From Sphingobacteriales bacterium (GTDB lineage: Bacteria; Bacteroidota; Bacteroidia; Sphingobacteriales; Sphingobacteriaceae), in contig JAATFQ010000032.1 in NCBI GenBank assembly GCA_015655115.1, positions 1 through 54,887 of the forward strand: DNA of 54,887 nucleotides, written 5' to 3'. The position numbers were made by a program, and so were the translations under genes. Below, one piece after another: positions 25,778 to 35,415 of this stretch. Within the stretch, counting starts at the first letter, position 1. Each line of letters begins with the position of its first letter. The notes under the pieces were generated by a model. That model was not told where the DNA came from, did no database searches, and saw only the letters and a list, made by a program, of their open reading frames with translations.

Positions 25778-27055
25778 TCATAAAGAAATAATTAATTCGG
25801 GTTCATCTACCGATTCATGGAGGTTGACCATGAGCTCGCGCAGGATATGCTGCTTATTCAGGAATTTTTCGGCATATTGCCTGCCATTTAGATGCTCTGC
25901 AGAATGATCCGCTACGCAGCAGTCGAGGATAGAATCTGCCAGCAGTTTTTCATTTTCACAATCTATAACCACGCCCATTTTATTCTCATTGATAACCGCA
26001 TGCAGTGTGGTGCCAGGCTCTGCAGTAACCAGAGCAAGACCACCGGATGACCATATCGTTGTCAATTTCGAAGGCATCATCAGGTCGCATGCATTTTTCT
26101 TCTGCAGCACAAGATGCACGTCAGTCATATTGAGCAGGTTATTGAAATTATTCAGTGGCTGTGTAGGCATAAAAGAAATATTGACCAGTCCGTGTGCTAT
26201 GGCCAGCCGTTCCAGGTTCTGCTTATAAGGGCCGTTGCCACAGATCAGGAATTTGATGAAGCTGTATTTTTCCAGACTTTTAGCAATCGTAATCAGCGAT
26301 TCAAGTCCCTGCTTCTCGCCTATACTCCCCGAATACAATACCACCTTATCAGCATCGTCGAAGCCCCATTGTTTCTTGAGCTCCGTCCGTGTCAGCAGCG
26401 GATAAAACAACTGTGTATCCACCCAGTTGGGGAAAAGCAAAATATCTTTTTTGGTCTTTTTAGCTACTTTTTTAATCATTCCAGCAGAGATGCTGCTGAC
26501 ATAATCTGCCTGATCGATAATGAACCTTTCCATGGCAAATAAAAGGCTGAATACAGATTTCAGTTTAATCACCTTAAGATCTCTTGCTGCTTCGATCTGT
26601 AGATCGTGGATATGATAAATCACTTTCCCGCCTTTAAAGAAGCGATAAATTAAGGCCAGAAATCCGAGGTGGAAAGGTGGTGCCATACAGAAAATATGGC
26701 CGTTTGAAGGCTTAAACAGCAAGTAAAGGGTCATGAAAAATGCCGATATCAGAAATGTGGCATCATGTAGAATGCGCCTGATCCCTGTAGGTTTTGCAGG
26801 GATATAAATAGGACATCTGTATACCTCCAGCCTTCCATCTTTGAGGGTTTCTTTCTTATAAAAATTCCCTGAATAGGGTTGTTGTATTTTCCAGTTCGGG
26901 TAATAAGGAAAAGAGGTTAACACTGTGCAGTGATAACCATTTTCCGCCAGCCAATCGGCCATTTCTCCGGTATATTTCCCTATACCTGTCAATTCTGGTG
27001 CGAAGTTTATCCCCATCAGCAGAATACGTTTATTGGTAGTAAAATTCTCTTTCAT
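25778..27055 (-). CDS. WcaI-family glycosyltransferase
   Basis: This 425-residue GT4-type glycosyltransferase has the typical WcaI opening (RILLMGINFAPELTGIGKYTGEMADWLAENG) and SFPYYPNWKIQQPYSG. The C-terminal nucleotide-sugar-binding half has VLYSGSIGEKQGLESLI, PLNNFNNLLNMTDVHLV and PSKLTTIWSSGG. It should add a sugar to the lipid-linked repeat on the cytoplasmic face. It is separated from the upstream operon genes by 264 bp holding the G-tract at 27226 and from the next gene by 49 bp. Confidence 0.92.
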   Translation of the reverse strand: MKENFTTNKRILLMGINFAPELTGIGKYTGEMADWLAENGYHCTVLTSFPYYPNWKIQQPYSGNFYKKETLKDGRLEVYRCPIYIPAKPTGIRRILHDATFLISAFFMTLYLLFKPSNGHIFCMAPPFHLGFLALIYRFFKGGKVIYHIHDLQIEAARDLKVIKLKSVFSLLFAMERFIIDQADYVSSISAGMIKKVAKKTKKDILLFPNWVDTQLFYPLLTRTELKKQWGFDDADKVVLYSGSIGEKQGLESLITIAKSLEKYSFIKFLICGNGPYKQNLERLAIAHGLVNISFMPTQPLNNFNNLLNMTDVHLVLQKKNACDLMMPSKLTTIWSSGGLALVTAEPGTTLHAVINENKMGVVIDCENEKLLADSILDCCVADHSAEHLNGRQYAEKFLNKQHILRELMVNLHESVDEPELIISL

Positions 27056-27225
27056 CTGTTTATGTATTTGGTTTTTAATTGTTTGATGAAGCCTTTGATG
27101 ATTAGAATAATTATTGTCCTGTATGCTTAATAAATATTTTAATTGTGCCGGGTTCGCATCATGATGTATTAATTTTTGGCAAAGAAGGTTGCACCAAGGT
27201 TGTTTACACAGTGGCAGGGTACCTT

Positions 27226-27246
27226 GGGAAAGGGAAGGGAAAGGGG
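27226..27246 (+). other. four-tract G-quadruplex motif / C-rich stretch in the mRNA
   Basis: Four G-runs (27226-27228, 27232-27234, 27237-27239, 27243-27246) are separated by 2-3 A residues, which fits a G-quadruplex on the plus strand. The operon is transcribed from the other strand, so its RNA carries a C/U-rich tract here, as expected of a Rho loading site. A 7-bp hairpin (27194-27200 with 27221-27227) adjoins it. It lies in the only large gap (27056-27319) inside the exopolysaccharide operon, where no gene was found. Confidence 0.55.
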
Positions 27247-27319
27247 AAAAGCTACAGGGATGGAGGCAGCTCGTTAAGAGCTATATGTGGATGTACGCGT
27301 TAATGTATCAATTGCCTGG

Positions 27320-28570
27320 TTATATCAATTGATTAATAGTCTCTTCAATAATCTTCAATGCGGGAATTATGGTGACGAACTTTCCATGCCAGGTTTTTAC
27401 ATATTTTAGCTGTTCCATAATTTCATCTTTAATGTTCCAGGGTAAAATGACTATGTAGTCTGGTTTTTCTTTTTGCAGGTAGCTTTCGTCGACCACGGGA
27501 ATGTGGCTTGCCGGGAGCCATTTATTTTGTTTATATGGATTTGCATCTACCACAAAATCAATATCTTCTTCATGTACGCCGCAATAGTTGAGCAATGTGT
27601 TTCCTTTGGCTGCTGCACCATATGCGGCTATCTTGTAGCCTGCTTTTTTCTGCTCGGCCAGGAAATTGTTAAATGTTGCTTTTATGGCTAATACCTTTTC
27701 ATTGAAATGTGTGTAATAACTGATTGTATTTATGCCTTTGCTGATCTCTTTTTCCAGTAAAGCGGTTACTCTCTCAGAAATTTCTTTGCTGAGGTCGCCC
27801 GTATGCCGGGCAAAAATCCGCAGAGAGCCGCCATGGGTAGGGATCTCTTCCACATCAAAAATAGACAGGCCCTGCGATTCGAAAATCTGTTTTACCGTGA
27901 ACAGTGACAGATAGGAGAAATGTTCATGATAAATAGTGTCGAACTGATTATTGTCTACCAGCTGCATCAGGTGCGGGAATTCCATGGTAATAATTCCGTC
28001 ATCCTCCAGGGCAATTTTCATCCCTCTTACAAAATCAACAATATCAGGAACATGGGCAAGCACGTTATTGCCTATCAGTAAGTCGGCTTTTTTATTTTCA
28101 GCAACAAACTGCCTGGCAAATTGCGTCCCGAAAAACTCGGTGATAGTTTTTATGCCTATCTCGCGGGCCGCGGCGGCAGTATTTGCAGTAGGCTCGATAC
28201 CCAATACGGGAATATTTTTTTCCTTAAAATACTGCAGCAGGTAGCCGTCATTGGAGGCAATCTCCACTACAAGCGTATCGTCGTTAAAGCCAAAACGGTC
28301 AACCATCATGTCTGTATAGTCGCTTGCATGTTTCAGCCAGCTTTTAGAATACGAAGAGAAGTATACATACTCATCATTAAATATATCATCATGACTCTTA
28401 TACTCATCGATCTGCGTAAGGAAACAGGACTCGCAGGTATAAACTTTGAGCGGATAAAACTGTTCAGGTTCCAGCAGCTGGTCGCGGGTAAGGAACGAAT
28501 TAGAAGCGGGGGAGCTTTCCAGGTCCACGAAGACAGTGGAGAGCTCAGCGTTACAAAATCTACATTTCAT
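27320..28570 (-). CDS. SAM-dependent sugar C-methyltransferase
   Basis: This 416-residue protein has the three-part layout of nucleotide-sugar C-methyltransferases. An N-terminal zinc ribbon has Cys3, Cys6, Cys46 and Cys49 (CRFC and CESC). A SAM-binding Rossmann domain follows, with VVEIASNDGYLLQ at about 101-113 and MEFPHLMQLV later. The C-terminal domain has AYGAAAKGNTLLNYCG, typical of the TylC3/NovU-like group. It most likely C-methylates a 4-keto nucleotide sugar made by the neighbouring enzymes. It lies 15 bp after the oxidoreductase gene in transcription order, so both are co-translated within the operon. Confidence 0.92.
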   Translation of the reverse strand: MKCRFCNAELSTVFVDLESSPASNSFLTRDQLLEPEQFYPLKVYTCESCFLTQIDEYKSHDDIFNDEYVYFSSYSKSWLKHASDYTDMMVDRFGFNDDTLVVEIASNDGYLLQYFKEKNIPVLGIEPTANTAAAAREIGIKTITEFFGTQFARQFVAENKKADLLIGNNVLAHVPDIVDFVRGMKIALEDDGIITMEFPHLMQLVDNNQFDTIYHEHFSYLSLFTVKQIFESQGLSIFDVEEIPTHGGSLRIFARHTGDLSKEISERVTALLEKEISKGINTISYYTHFNEKVLAIKATFNNFLAEQKKAGYKIAAYGAAAKGNTLLNYCGVHEEDIDFVVDANPYKQNKWLPASHIPVVDESYLQKEKPDYIVILPWNIKDEIMEQLKYVKTWHGKFVTIIPALKIIEETINQLI

Positions 28571-28585
28571 GGCGTTTATATTTGG

Positions 28586-29902
28586 TTAAATTAATAATCC
28601 GGAATTATGCATAGCAAAATGTGCTACCTGTTCTGTACGCAATTTGTCAATCAGTCTGCCTTCGGGTAAAATGACGTCGTCATAGGTAAGCACCTGGTCT
28701 TTTGGAATATCACGTTTAAGGATACAGTCTTCGGCTACACCCAGTGGGAGCAGATTTTCCTGCTGTGCGATATCTGCATTCTCGCATAAGCCATAGGTCA
28801 TGTAGTGGCCTATGCCATCGATAATGCTGCCCGCTTTAAGATCTGTTTTTGCTGTTGCCACTACCTCCACGTAAGGTTTTCCAAGAGGTGTTAAGGCGGC
28901 ATCATGGAATAATACGGCGCGCGCAACAGTAGTAGGCACCTCGAAATGACACAGGTGATAAGGAGTGTAATAGAGGTAGAAGGGGCCTTCGCCTAATTTA
29001 TAAAGGTTCAGGTAGTGCTGCTGCACAGGGTGGTCCTGTGTTCCTATAACAAACACGCCCGGGCCTGGTTCAGCACCCACAATGTAATCTACCACACCCG
29101 GCCCGTTAAGCAGGTCTTCGGATGCGAACAGTTTAATTGCGTCGGCAAGAGGGGTGCCCGGAGGCACCGACGGACCTGTCATGCCGCGTTTGCTCACACC
29201 CATGCCTGTACCATTGGCAATAATGGCCTGTTCAAAAGATATCTTGCTGCCATCGGCAAATGACGATACCATGGCCGGTTTTTGTCCCCATTTCTTCGCA
29301 AAGCCCTCCTGTGTTGTCGGATTGCGGTAGGGGTCATGCAGCCCTTTCATATTGCCGCATAGCACAGGCTTTATGCCCATACCTTTTACAAAGCGGTAAA
29401 GGTTCATCGTTACCCCCGGCTGATCGCCGTCGGCATTAGTAATTACTACGCCGGCCTTATCTGCATAATATTTCAGGATAGGACCTACAGTGCCGTCGAG
29501 CTCAGCATTCATCAGGATCACATGTTTACCATTTTCTATGGCGTGCATAGCTACATGGGCACTAAACTCAATAGCGCCCGTTACTTCAATAATGGCATCA
29601 ATACCTTCGGCCTCGCATAGCAGCATTGCATTATCGGTAATGCTGAACTGGTCATTCCTGATATTATCTTCCAGCTGGACAGTGAAGGATACTTCAGAGA
29701 TTTCTTCTACTCCGGCATCCAGGTAAGCCTGGCGGGCTTTATCAATATGATGGTTGGATATCGCCACAAGCTTCATTCCGGGGGTATACTTGCAAATTTG
29801 CAGGGCGATAGCCTTGCCCATGAAGCCGGCACCCACCATAGCAACTTTTATCGGTGTATTTTTTTCTTCTAGTTTGGATAGTGCTGTATCTATTATAATC
29901 AT
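28586..29902 (-). CDS. NAD(P)-dependent oxidoreductase with C-terminal SAF domain
   Basis: This 438-residue protein has an N-terminal Rossmann motif GAGFMG (24-29), a homoserine-dehydrogenase-like middle (DAIIEVTGAIEFSAHVAM; ITNADGDQPGV) and a C-terminal SAF-like part (KTDLKAGSIIDGIGHY; LPLGVAEDCILKRDIPKDQVLTYDD). Such proteins often sit in nucleotide-sugar clusters with a cytidylyltransferase and C-methyltransferase, as here, and probably reduce or oxidise a keto-sugar intermediate. The exact substrate is unknown. It lies 53 bp after the epimerase rfbC-like gene. Confidence 0.85.
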   Translation of the reverse strand: MIIIDTALSKLEEKNTPIKVAMVGAGFMGKAIALQICKYTPGMKLVAISNHHIDKARQAYLDAGVEEISEVSFTVQLEDNIRNDQFSITDNAMLLCEAEGIDAIIEVTGAIEFSAHVAMHAIENGKHVILMNAELDGTVGPILKYYADKAGVVITNADGDQPGVTMNLYRFVKGMGIKPVLCGNMKGLHDPYRNPTTQEGFAKKWGQKPAMVSSFADGSKISFEQAIIANGTGMGVSKRGMTGPSVPPGTPLADAIKLFASEDLLNGPGVVDYIVGAEPGPGVFVIGTQDHPVQQHYLNLYKLGEGPFYLYYTPYHLCHFEVPTTVARAVLFHDAALTPLGKPYVEVVATAKTDLKAGSIIDGIGHYMTYGLCENADIAQQENLLPLGVAEDCILKRDIPKDQVLTYDDVILPEGRLIDKLRTEQVAHFAMHNSGLLI

Positions 29903-29955
29903 CTTGTTTTTTTTAGGGAATAGAACAAATAGGTTAATTAGGGGTAAAAAGCTGG

Positions 29956-30498
29956 TCAGGCTGTAATGTTATCTTCAAACAAAAGATGCCTTCTGTCTTT
30001 TTCTGAAATGATGACCGGAGGTATAGGCCATTTAATATCAAATGAAGGGTCGTCATAGCGGTAACCCTGTTCCGCGCCGGGGGTATAAAACTGTGTTACC
30101 TGGTACGCTACATCAGAGTGGTCTTCGAGCGTGATAAATCCATGAGCAAAGCCTTCAGGTACATAGAGCATGATATAATTATCGGCTGTAAGCTCAGCAC
30201 CGATCCATGATTTAAAAGTGGCAGATTCTGGGCGGAGGTCTACAATAACATCATATATTGCTCCGCGTGTGCAGCGTACCAGTTTAGTTTCCTCAAATGG
30301 TGCATGTTGCATGTGCATACCCCTTAAGGTTCCTTTTTTCTCATTGTAACTTAAATTAGCCTGAACAGCATTGGTGTTGAGCCCATATTTTTCAAACTCA
30401 TTCTTGCAATACGACCTGCCAAAAAAACCACGCTCGTCGGCTATGCGGCTTACTTCAATCAGGTAAGCGCCTTTTAATTTTGTTTCGGTAAAAATCAT
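29956..30498 (-). CDS. dTDP-4-dehydrorhamnose 3,5-epimerase-like protein (RfbC family)
   Basis: This 180-residue cupin-type epimerase has the family landmarks DERGFFGRSYCKNEFEKYG, QANLSYNEKKGTLRGMHMQ with the catalytic His region, VRCTRGAIYDVIVDLR, and YVPEGFAHGFITLEDHSDVAYQVT. In this operon it more likely epimerises a CDP-linked 4-keto sugar than dTDP-rhamnose, since no rmlA, rmlB or rmlD is present. Neighbour spacing is 17 bp to the epimerase/dehydratase gene. Confidence 0.9.
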   Translation of the reverse strand: MIFTETKLKGAYLIEVSRIADERGFFGRSYCKNEFEKYGLNTNAVQANLSYNEKKGTLRGMHMQHAPFEETKLVRCTRGAIYDVIVDLRPESATFKSWIGAELTADNYIMLYVPEGFAHGFITLEDHSDVAYQVTQFYTPGAEQGYRYDDPSFDIKWPIPPVIISEKDRRHLLFEDNITA

Positions 30499-30515
30499 AT
30501 GTAATAGGTTAGGGG

Positions 30516-31595
30516 TTAATCCAGTTCTGTAGAAAATATCTCGGATGTTTTATAGTTCCATTCCAGGTTGGCATTGATAAAATTATTTTGCTTTAAGCTG
30601 GAGAGTACCTCCAGGCGCATAAAGAAAGAATTTCTGAAGTCGTTGTTTTTGAAATTCATGGCTACCAGTCCATTGGCGAGCTCGAGGATGGATTGGTTCA
30701 GCGTATACTGCGGCTGATGGCCTGGCGCCAGTGCCTTGTACAAACTAAAATCTACCATATAAGAGCGTTTATCTGGCACGGCATCTTTATTCAGTCTTAC
30801 TGTGGTGCCTGGAATGGCTGCAACCACCGCATCGGCAATTTCATGGACCTGGTAGTTCCATTCATTGCTTCCCACATTTACTGCTAAGAAACGGCCTCCG
30901 TTGGTAGCCGCTCTGCTAACGGCCCATTCTATGGCACGTGCCATATCCTTCACATGGATCAGCGGGCGCCATGGGCTGCCGTCGCTCAATATATTGATGT
31001 AGCCCGAGGTTACTGCACCGGCAACAAAATCATTGAGCACCAGGTCCAGCCGCAGTCTGTCGCTCATACCACAGGCAGTAGCAAAGCGCAGTGCTGTAAC
31101 CGTAAAATTTTCATCGGCAAGCGGCTCCAGTTCTTTTTCTGTTAATACCTTAGAACGCGCATAGGCTGTTAGTGGGTTTAAGACAGATGTTTCTGTCTTC
31201 GGACCACCATCGGCGGCGCCATACATGCTGCAGCTGGAGGCAAACACAAAAGACCTGGCACCCGCCTGTTTGGCCATACGGGCAATTTTTATGCTCGACT
31301 TATAGTTAATATCAAGCGTAATATCCTCATAAAGGTTACCCATAGGGTCGTTACTGATCGCGGCGAGATGCACAACTATATCTATATCCGCAAGATCTTC
31401 AACAGTAATTGTCCTCACATCACCAAAAAGCTGCACATCAAGCCTGCTTTCGGGCAAAATGGATGCATTCGTTAAAAAGGCGGCAAAATAAGCCATGTCA
31501 TATCCAATCAATAAGGCGTCAGGAAATGCATCACGCAGCTGACTGACTACACCGGGCCCTACATAGCCCATGTTTCCGGTAATTAAAATCTTCAT
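30516..31595 (-). CDS. NAD-dependent epimerase/dehydratase (extended SDR)
   Basis: This 359-residue nucleotide-sugar enzyme has the Rossmann motif GNMGYVG (7-13), HLAAISNDPMG, and the active-site pattern SSCSMYG (120-126) with Tyr145-x3-Lys149 (YARSK). The C-terminal substrate domain holds RPLIHVKDMARAIEWA. It may act as the missing 4,6-dehydratase/reductase on CDP-glucose-derived sugars or as an epimerase; I cannot decide. It sits between the cytidylyltransferase and rfbC-like genes. Confidence 0.88.
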   Translation of the reverse strand: MKILITGNMGYVGPGVVSQLRDAFPDALLIGYDMAYFAAFLTNASILPESRLDVQLFGDVRTITVEDLADIDIVVHLAAISNDPMGNLYEDITLDINYKSSIKIARMAKQAGARSFVFASSCSMYGAADGGPKTETSVLNPLTAYARSKVLTEKELEPLADENFTVTALRFATACGMSDRLRLDLVLNDFVAGAVTSGYINILSDGSPWRPLIHVKDMARAIEWAVSRAATNGGRFLAVNVGSNEWNYQVHEIADAVVAAIPGTTVRLNKDAVPDKRSYMVDFSLYKALAPGHQPQYTLNQSILELANGLVAMNFKNNDFRNSFFMRLEVLSSLKQNNFINANLEWNYKTSEIFSTELD

Positions 31596-31623
31596 AATTA
31601 AAATTTATGGGGTAAATATTGAA

Positions 31624-32436
31624 CTATAAGGAAGGCAGTTTTACAGCTTTTCTGACCAGGTCTTCGATATGCCATGGCGCTTTTCCAGACTTCCAGATTT
31701 CCTCCAGAAACACTTTGTCGCGTAGGGTATCCATAGGCTGCCAGAAACCCGTATGGCGGAAGGCCGACAGTTCTCCATCTTTAGCAAGCTGCTCCATCGG
31801 TTCTCTTTCCCATATAGCCTCATCATTGGCGATATAATCCAGCACCTGTGGTTCCAGCACGAAATAGCCGCCATTGATCCATGGCATTTCTTCACCGTCG
31901 GGTTTTTCCTGAAAATGTCTGATTTTTGTTTCCTGTGCGCCTAAGTTAAAGGCACCGAAGCGGCCCGGCTGCTGTACAGCCGTAACTGTAGCGAGTGTTC
32001 CCTGTGCTTTGTGAAAGCTGATGAGTTCCTCAATGTTGACATCACTCAGCCCATCTCCATAAGTTAAGCAGAAGGACTCGTGGCCAATATAGTCTTTCAC
32101 CCGTTTCACCCTGCCGCCAGTTAAGGTATGGAAGCCGGTATCTACCAGCGTCACTCTCCAGGGCTCATTATTGCTTTTATGTACCTCAATTTTATGGCTT
32201 ACCATGTCGAATGTGACATCGGCGTTATTGAGGTAATAATTGGCAAAATATTCTTTAATGACATGGCCTTTATAGCCGCAGCAAATGATGAAATCATTGA
32301 TGCCATAAAATGAATAAGTGTTCATAATGTGCCATAGAATTGGCTTCCCACCAATTTCTACCATAGGTTTTGGCCGTATTCCGCTTTCTTCGCTGATTCT
32401 TGTCCCTAAACCACCTGCAAGTATTACTGCTTTCAT
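31624..32436 (-). CDS. rfbF: glucose-1-phosphate cytidylyltransferase
   Basis: This 270-residue nucleotidyltransferase makes CDP-glucose from CTP and glucose-1-phosphate. It carries the signature GGLGTR (8-13), [19 protein letters not shown] with the catalytic Lys, [22 protein letters not shown], and [14 protein letters not shown] with the metal-binding Asp, all characteristic of RfbF rather than RmlA. It overlaps the preceding glycosyltransferase gene by 4 bp (translational coupling). It opens the CDP-sugar branch of the operon. A canonical CDP-glucose 4,6-dehydratase (RfbG) is not seen next to it. Confidence 0.95.
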   Translation of the reverse strand: MKAVILAGGLGTRISEESGIRPKPMVEIGGKPILWHIMNTYSFYGINDFIICCGYKGHVIKEYFANYYLNNADVTFDMVSHKIEVHKSNNEPWRVTLVDTGFHTLTGGRVKRVKDYIGHESFCLTYGDGLSDVNIEELISFHKAQGTLATVTAVQQPGRFGAFNLGAQETKIRHFQEKPDGEEMPWINGGYFVLEPQVLDYIANDEAIWEREPMEQLAKDGELSAFRHTGFWQPMDTLRDKVFLEEIWKSGKAPWHIEDLVRKAVKLPSL

Positions 32437-33500
32437 AATGTTGAGATTTTAGTTGATATATGATTAGTTAAGTTATTATTAGTTGAGCTGTTGTTGGTTG
32501 AACTGATGTTAGCCTGATTCTGGCGTGCCAGCTGGTCGTTAATCAGGCCGATGCCCATATTATAGGTGACCCTGCTGCGGAGGTTGAATATGGCCAGAGG
32601 AAGGCAGATCAGCAGCTGTTTCCATTTAGGCCACAGAATAGCAGAGCGGCTGCGCAGGATTTTCTTCAGATAAATGTATTGGCCTTTGGTTATGGCTTTC
32701 AGGGCAAAACGGTAGTGCATTGAGCATACATCATAGTTGAAGTAATCGATCAGTCGCTGCCGGTCGAAGTACAGAGCCAGGTCTTCGATCAGTTTTTCAT
32801 AGATCAGCAGGTGCTGCTCGAAAAGAGAGCCATTAAAAAACTGCCTGCTGGTGGCCGATTTGTCGTGTTCTCTCACATAAATGACGGGTTTCCTGCCAAC
32901 TTCCATAGATACCTTCCGTGCCAGGCGTGCCCAAAACTCAAAATCTCCTACGTAATTCATTGTAGGGTGGAAATATCCATACTTCGATACAAGCGGCGTC
33001 CGTATGCTTAAATAAGAAAGGTTGCCCATGAAATTCCCAAATACAAAGAACCACATCAGTGCGTTATCCGGACTGAGCGTATGAGGGATTCCTTCTTCTT
33101 TATTTTTTATGCCTTTGTATTGTACTTCTGTATAGCCAAACCTTGCCATACCGATCTCTGGAGAAGCATTGGCCCAATAGCCAATGATCCCGGATAGGGA
33201 ACGGGGATTTAAAAAGTAATCATCGGCACAAAGGATTTGGCTTAATGGTGCCCGGGCCTGTGAAAAAAGAAAATTGACATTCCCCATAATACCCAGGTTC
33301 TCCTGCTGTTTATAGATGCGGATCCGAGGATCATTAAGGGTGTCGAGGTATTCGGGAGTACCGTCAGTAGAGGCGTTATCACTGACAATTAATTCCCAGT
33401 TTTTGAAATCCTGTGCTAACACGGATGCTATACATTGTTTGATCAACGGAAGTCCGTTCCATACGGGGGTGATAATAGAGATTGCGGGAGCGCTTTTCAT
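32433..33500 (-). CDS. family-2 glycosyltransferase
   Basis: This 355-residue inverting glycosyltransferase uses the ATG at 33500, which places the GT-A opening [17 protein letters not shown] directly after the start; the frame is open further up to 33569. Motifs include [13 protein letters not shown] and CADDYF (the DxD-like metal site). The extreme C-terminus is a low-complexity Asn/Ser/Thr tail encoded by a degenerate short repeat, and the stop codon overlaps the start of rfbF by 4 bp. The tail is unlikely to be part of the fold. Confidence 0.9.
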   Translation of the reverse strand: MKSAPAISIITPVWNGLPLIKQCIASVLAQDFKNWELIVSDNASTDGTPEYLDTLNDPRIRIYKQQENLGIMGNVNFLFSQARAPLSQILCADDYFLNPRSLSGIIGYWANASPEIGMARFGYTEVQYKGIKNKEEGIPHTLSPDNALMWFFVFGNFMGNLSYLSIRTPLVSKYGYFHPTMNYVGDFEFWARLARKVSMEVGRKPVIYVREHDKSATSRQFFNGSLFEQHLLIYEKLIEDLALYFDRQRLIDYFNYDVCSMHYRFALKAITKGQYIYLKKILRSRSAILWPKWKQLLICLPLAIFNLRSRVTYNMGIGLINDQLARQNQANISSTNNSSTNNNLTNHISTKISTL

Positions 33501-33538
33501 ATCCTGTATAATTAAGATGGCCTTATTTAAAATTATAA

Positions 33539-34123
33539 TTATGCTTTGGCGGGGGTGATATGCCGCCACTTGCAGAAGATGGCAGGGTTGCCAGTATAGA
33601 TGCCCCTTGCCTCCAGGTTTTTAGTAGCTACAGAATTTACTGTAAGGACGGAATGGGATCTACAGCTTACGCCAGGGCAGACCACGGATTTTGCACCTAT
33701 CCATACGCCGTCTTCGAGTTTTATTTTTCCCAGGCGGTATGGGAAATCTGTACGTGTATAGTCGTGATTTCCAGTTAACAGCAAGGCACCCTGTGAGATA
33801 CATACATTATTCCCCATTTCTATCCTCACCAGATTATCTATCCATACCGATTCTCCAATCCAGCAGTTTGCTCCAATATGGAGGTGCCATGGGTTTTTAA
33901 TCCTGACTTTTATTTTGATGATCAGCCCTTTGCCAACCTGCGCGCCAAATAACCTTAGCAAGGCGGACTTGAAAATGTAGGGCCAGGGGATAATACTGTC
34001 GAAAATGAAATAGTTAATGGGGTACCACAGGAGTACCTTCCATTTGGAGGCCGACCTGTAGCTGCCGACATGGAACTTTGACAGGTCGGTTTCAAATAAT
34101 TGTGCTGCGTCCGTCATGTACAT
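33539..34123 (-). CDS. WcaF-like hexapeptide-repeat acetyltransferase
   Basis: This 194-residue left-handed beta-helix acetyltransferase resembles the colanic-acid WcaF group: KWKVLLWYPINYFIFDSIIPWPY, LRLFGAQVGKGLIIK, then repeats such as IGANCWIGESVWIDNL and NNVCISQGALLLTGNHDYTR with the catalytic His. DGVWIGAKSVVCPG follows, then IYTGNPA. It probably O-acetylates the polysaccharide repeat unit. It is 11 bp downstream of the next GT4 gene in transcription order. Confidence 0.9.
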   Translation of the reverse strand: MYMTDAAQLFETDLSKFHVGSYRSASKWKVLLWYPINYFIFDSIIPWPYIFKSALLRLFGAQVGKGLIIKIKVRIKNPWHLHIGANCWIGESVWIDNLVRIEMGNNVCISQGALLLTGNHDYTRTDFPYRLGKIKLEDGVWIGAKSVVCPGVSCRSHSVLTVNSVATKNLEARGIYTGNPAIFCKWRHITPAKA

Positions 34124-34134
34124 TGTTTAAGGAT

Positions 34135-35358
34135 TTATCTGCGTTCTCTGGCTATGTCCTGAATGGCCTGGAGCAACCGGTTTGTTGAAGGTTTTAAGGA
34201 GAATACTTTCTCGTAAATACTGAGTGCATTTGCTGACATCAGTTTTTTTATGCCAGGGGAAGTCCCGGTCCAATAGTTAAACAGTTCACTTACCCCTTTC
34301 AGAGAGCTGGCGGCTACATAGCAGCCTCCATGCGTCGAAATATCCTTCCAGATATTGACCTGGTCTGAAATAAGTACTGGTTTACCACATGCCAATGCTT
34401 CCACAACAGCGATACCGAAATTTTCCTGATGACTAGGGAGAATAAAGGCTTCGCAGCCATAAAATGCTCCCCATTTCGCATCGCCGGTAAGCATGCCGGC
34501 AAAAAAAACAGATTGGTTTATCTGATGATAAGAGGATGCTAATTCTTGCATCTGCTTACCATAAGGCGTATCCAGTCCAGGGCCTGCAATCACTAGTTTT
34601 GGTAGTGGTGCAAGGCTGGTATCATGCCTAATGTTTTGTTCACATAGTTTACAATAGGCCTCTATCAGCAGCTCTACCCCTTTTTTCTGATGCAGGCGGC
34701 TTAGGAAAAGCAGGTATGGAGCATCGTTTAACCCGGCACATCTTTCGTTAAAGCTATGTTCCATTGCTGTGGTGAATGGCGGGGGCTGGGCTACACCAAG
34801 GCCAACAACGAATTGTTGTTTTGGGTGGTATGGTTTAAAAGGCTCCTGTGCAAGACTGGCTTCCTCATCGCAGGTAAACAGCAGGGCGTCGGCGCTGTTC
34901 ACCAGGCCGCCTTCGATAAACTTCCAGTACAATGTATTTCTAAGGGCCTTCAGTTTTCTATCTGCTGCACGTTGAAAATAAGGGTCGAGCATACCATGCG
35001 GCATAACCAATAGTTTAGGCGTTTTCCTGTAGCTTATTCTTTTTAGTTTTTCGAGTGCTTTATGCAGCGCATACCCTGGATACAACCACAGACCATGCAT
35101 AATAACTACATCAAAATTTACGAGATGTGTTAAAAACCAAATCGAAAGCTGACTGTTGTAGCGCCAGGGGCCTTTCCCTTGTCCCAATGCATAAATTTTG
35201 AAAGGACTATTTTTCAGGAAGCCCTCTTCAGGATTGTCCATCGTAACCACTACATTTTTGATGTTTTTCTCTGAAAGTCCCGCAATCATGGTTTTAACAG
35301 CCTGGCAGACCCCACCTTGTTGTGGGTCCATAGATGGGATTACGTGCAGGATTTTCAT
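34135..35358 (-). CDS. GT4-family glycosyltransferase
   Basis: This 407-residue GT-B glycosyltransferase has the GT4 opening MKILHVIPSMDPQQGGVCQA and a C-terminal donor-site half with PYLLFLSRLHQKKGVELLIEA, LPSHQENFGIAVVEALACGKPVL. The acidic/Gly pattern E-x7-E is present. It belongs to the exopolysaccharide operon (57 bp after the polymerase gene). The acceptor and sugar are unknown. Confidence 0.92.
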   Translation of the reverse strand: MKILHVIPSMDPQQGGVCQAVKTMIAGLSEKNIKNVVVTMDNPEEGFLKNSPFKIYALGQGKGPWRYNSQLSIWFLTHLVNFDVVIMHGLWLYPGYALHKALEKLKRISYRKTPKLLVMPHGMLDPYFQRAADRKLKALRNTLYWKFIEGGLVNSADALLFTCDEEASLAQEPFKPYHPKQQFVVGLGVAQPPPFTTAMEHSFNERCAGLNDAPYLLFLSRLHQKKGVELLIEAYCKLCEQNIRHDTSLAPLPKLVIAGPGLDTPYGKQMQELASSYHQINQSVFFAGMLTGDAKWGAFYGCEAFILPSHQENFGIAVVEALACGKPVLISDQVNIWKDISTHGGCYVAASSLKGVSELFNYWTGTSPGIKKLMSANALSIYEKVFSLKPSTNRLLQAIQDIARERR

Positions 35359-35415
35359 GGTTATTTTAATAGTATTGTCATTAACACTATAGTTTTTAGC
35401 GGTATTCCTACAGTT

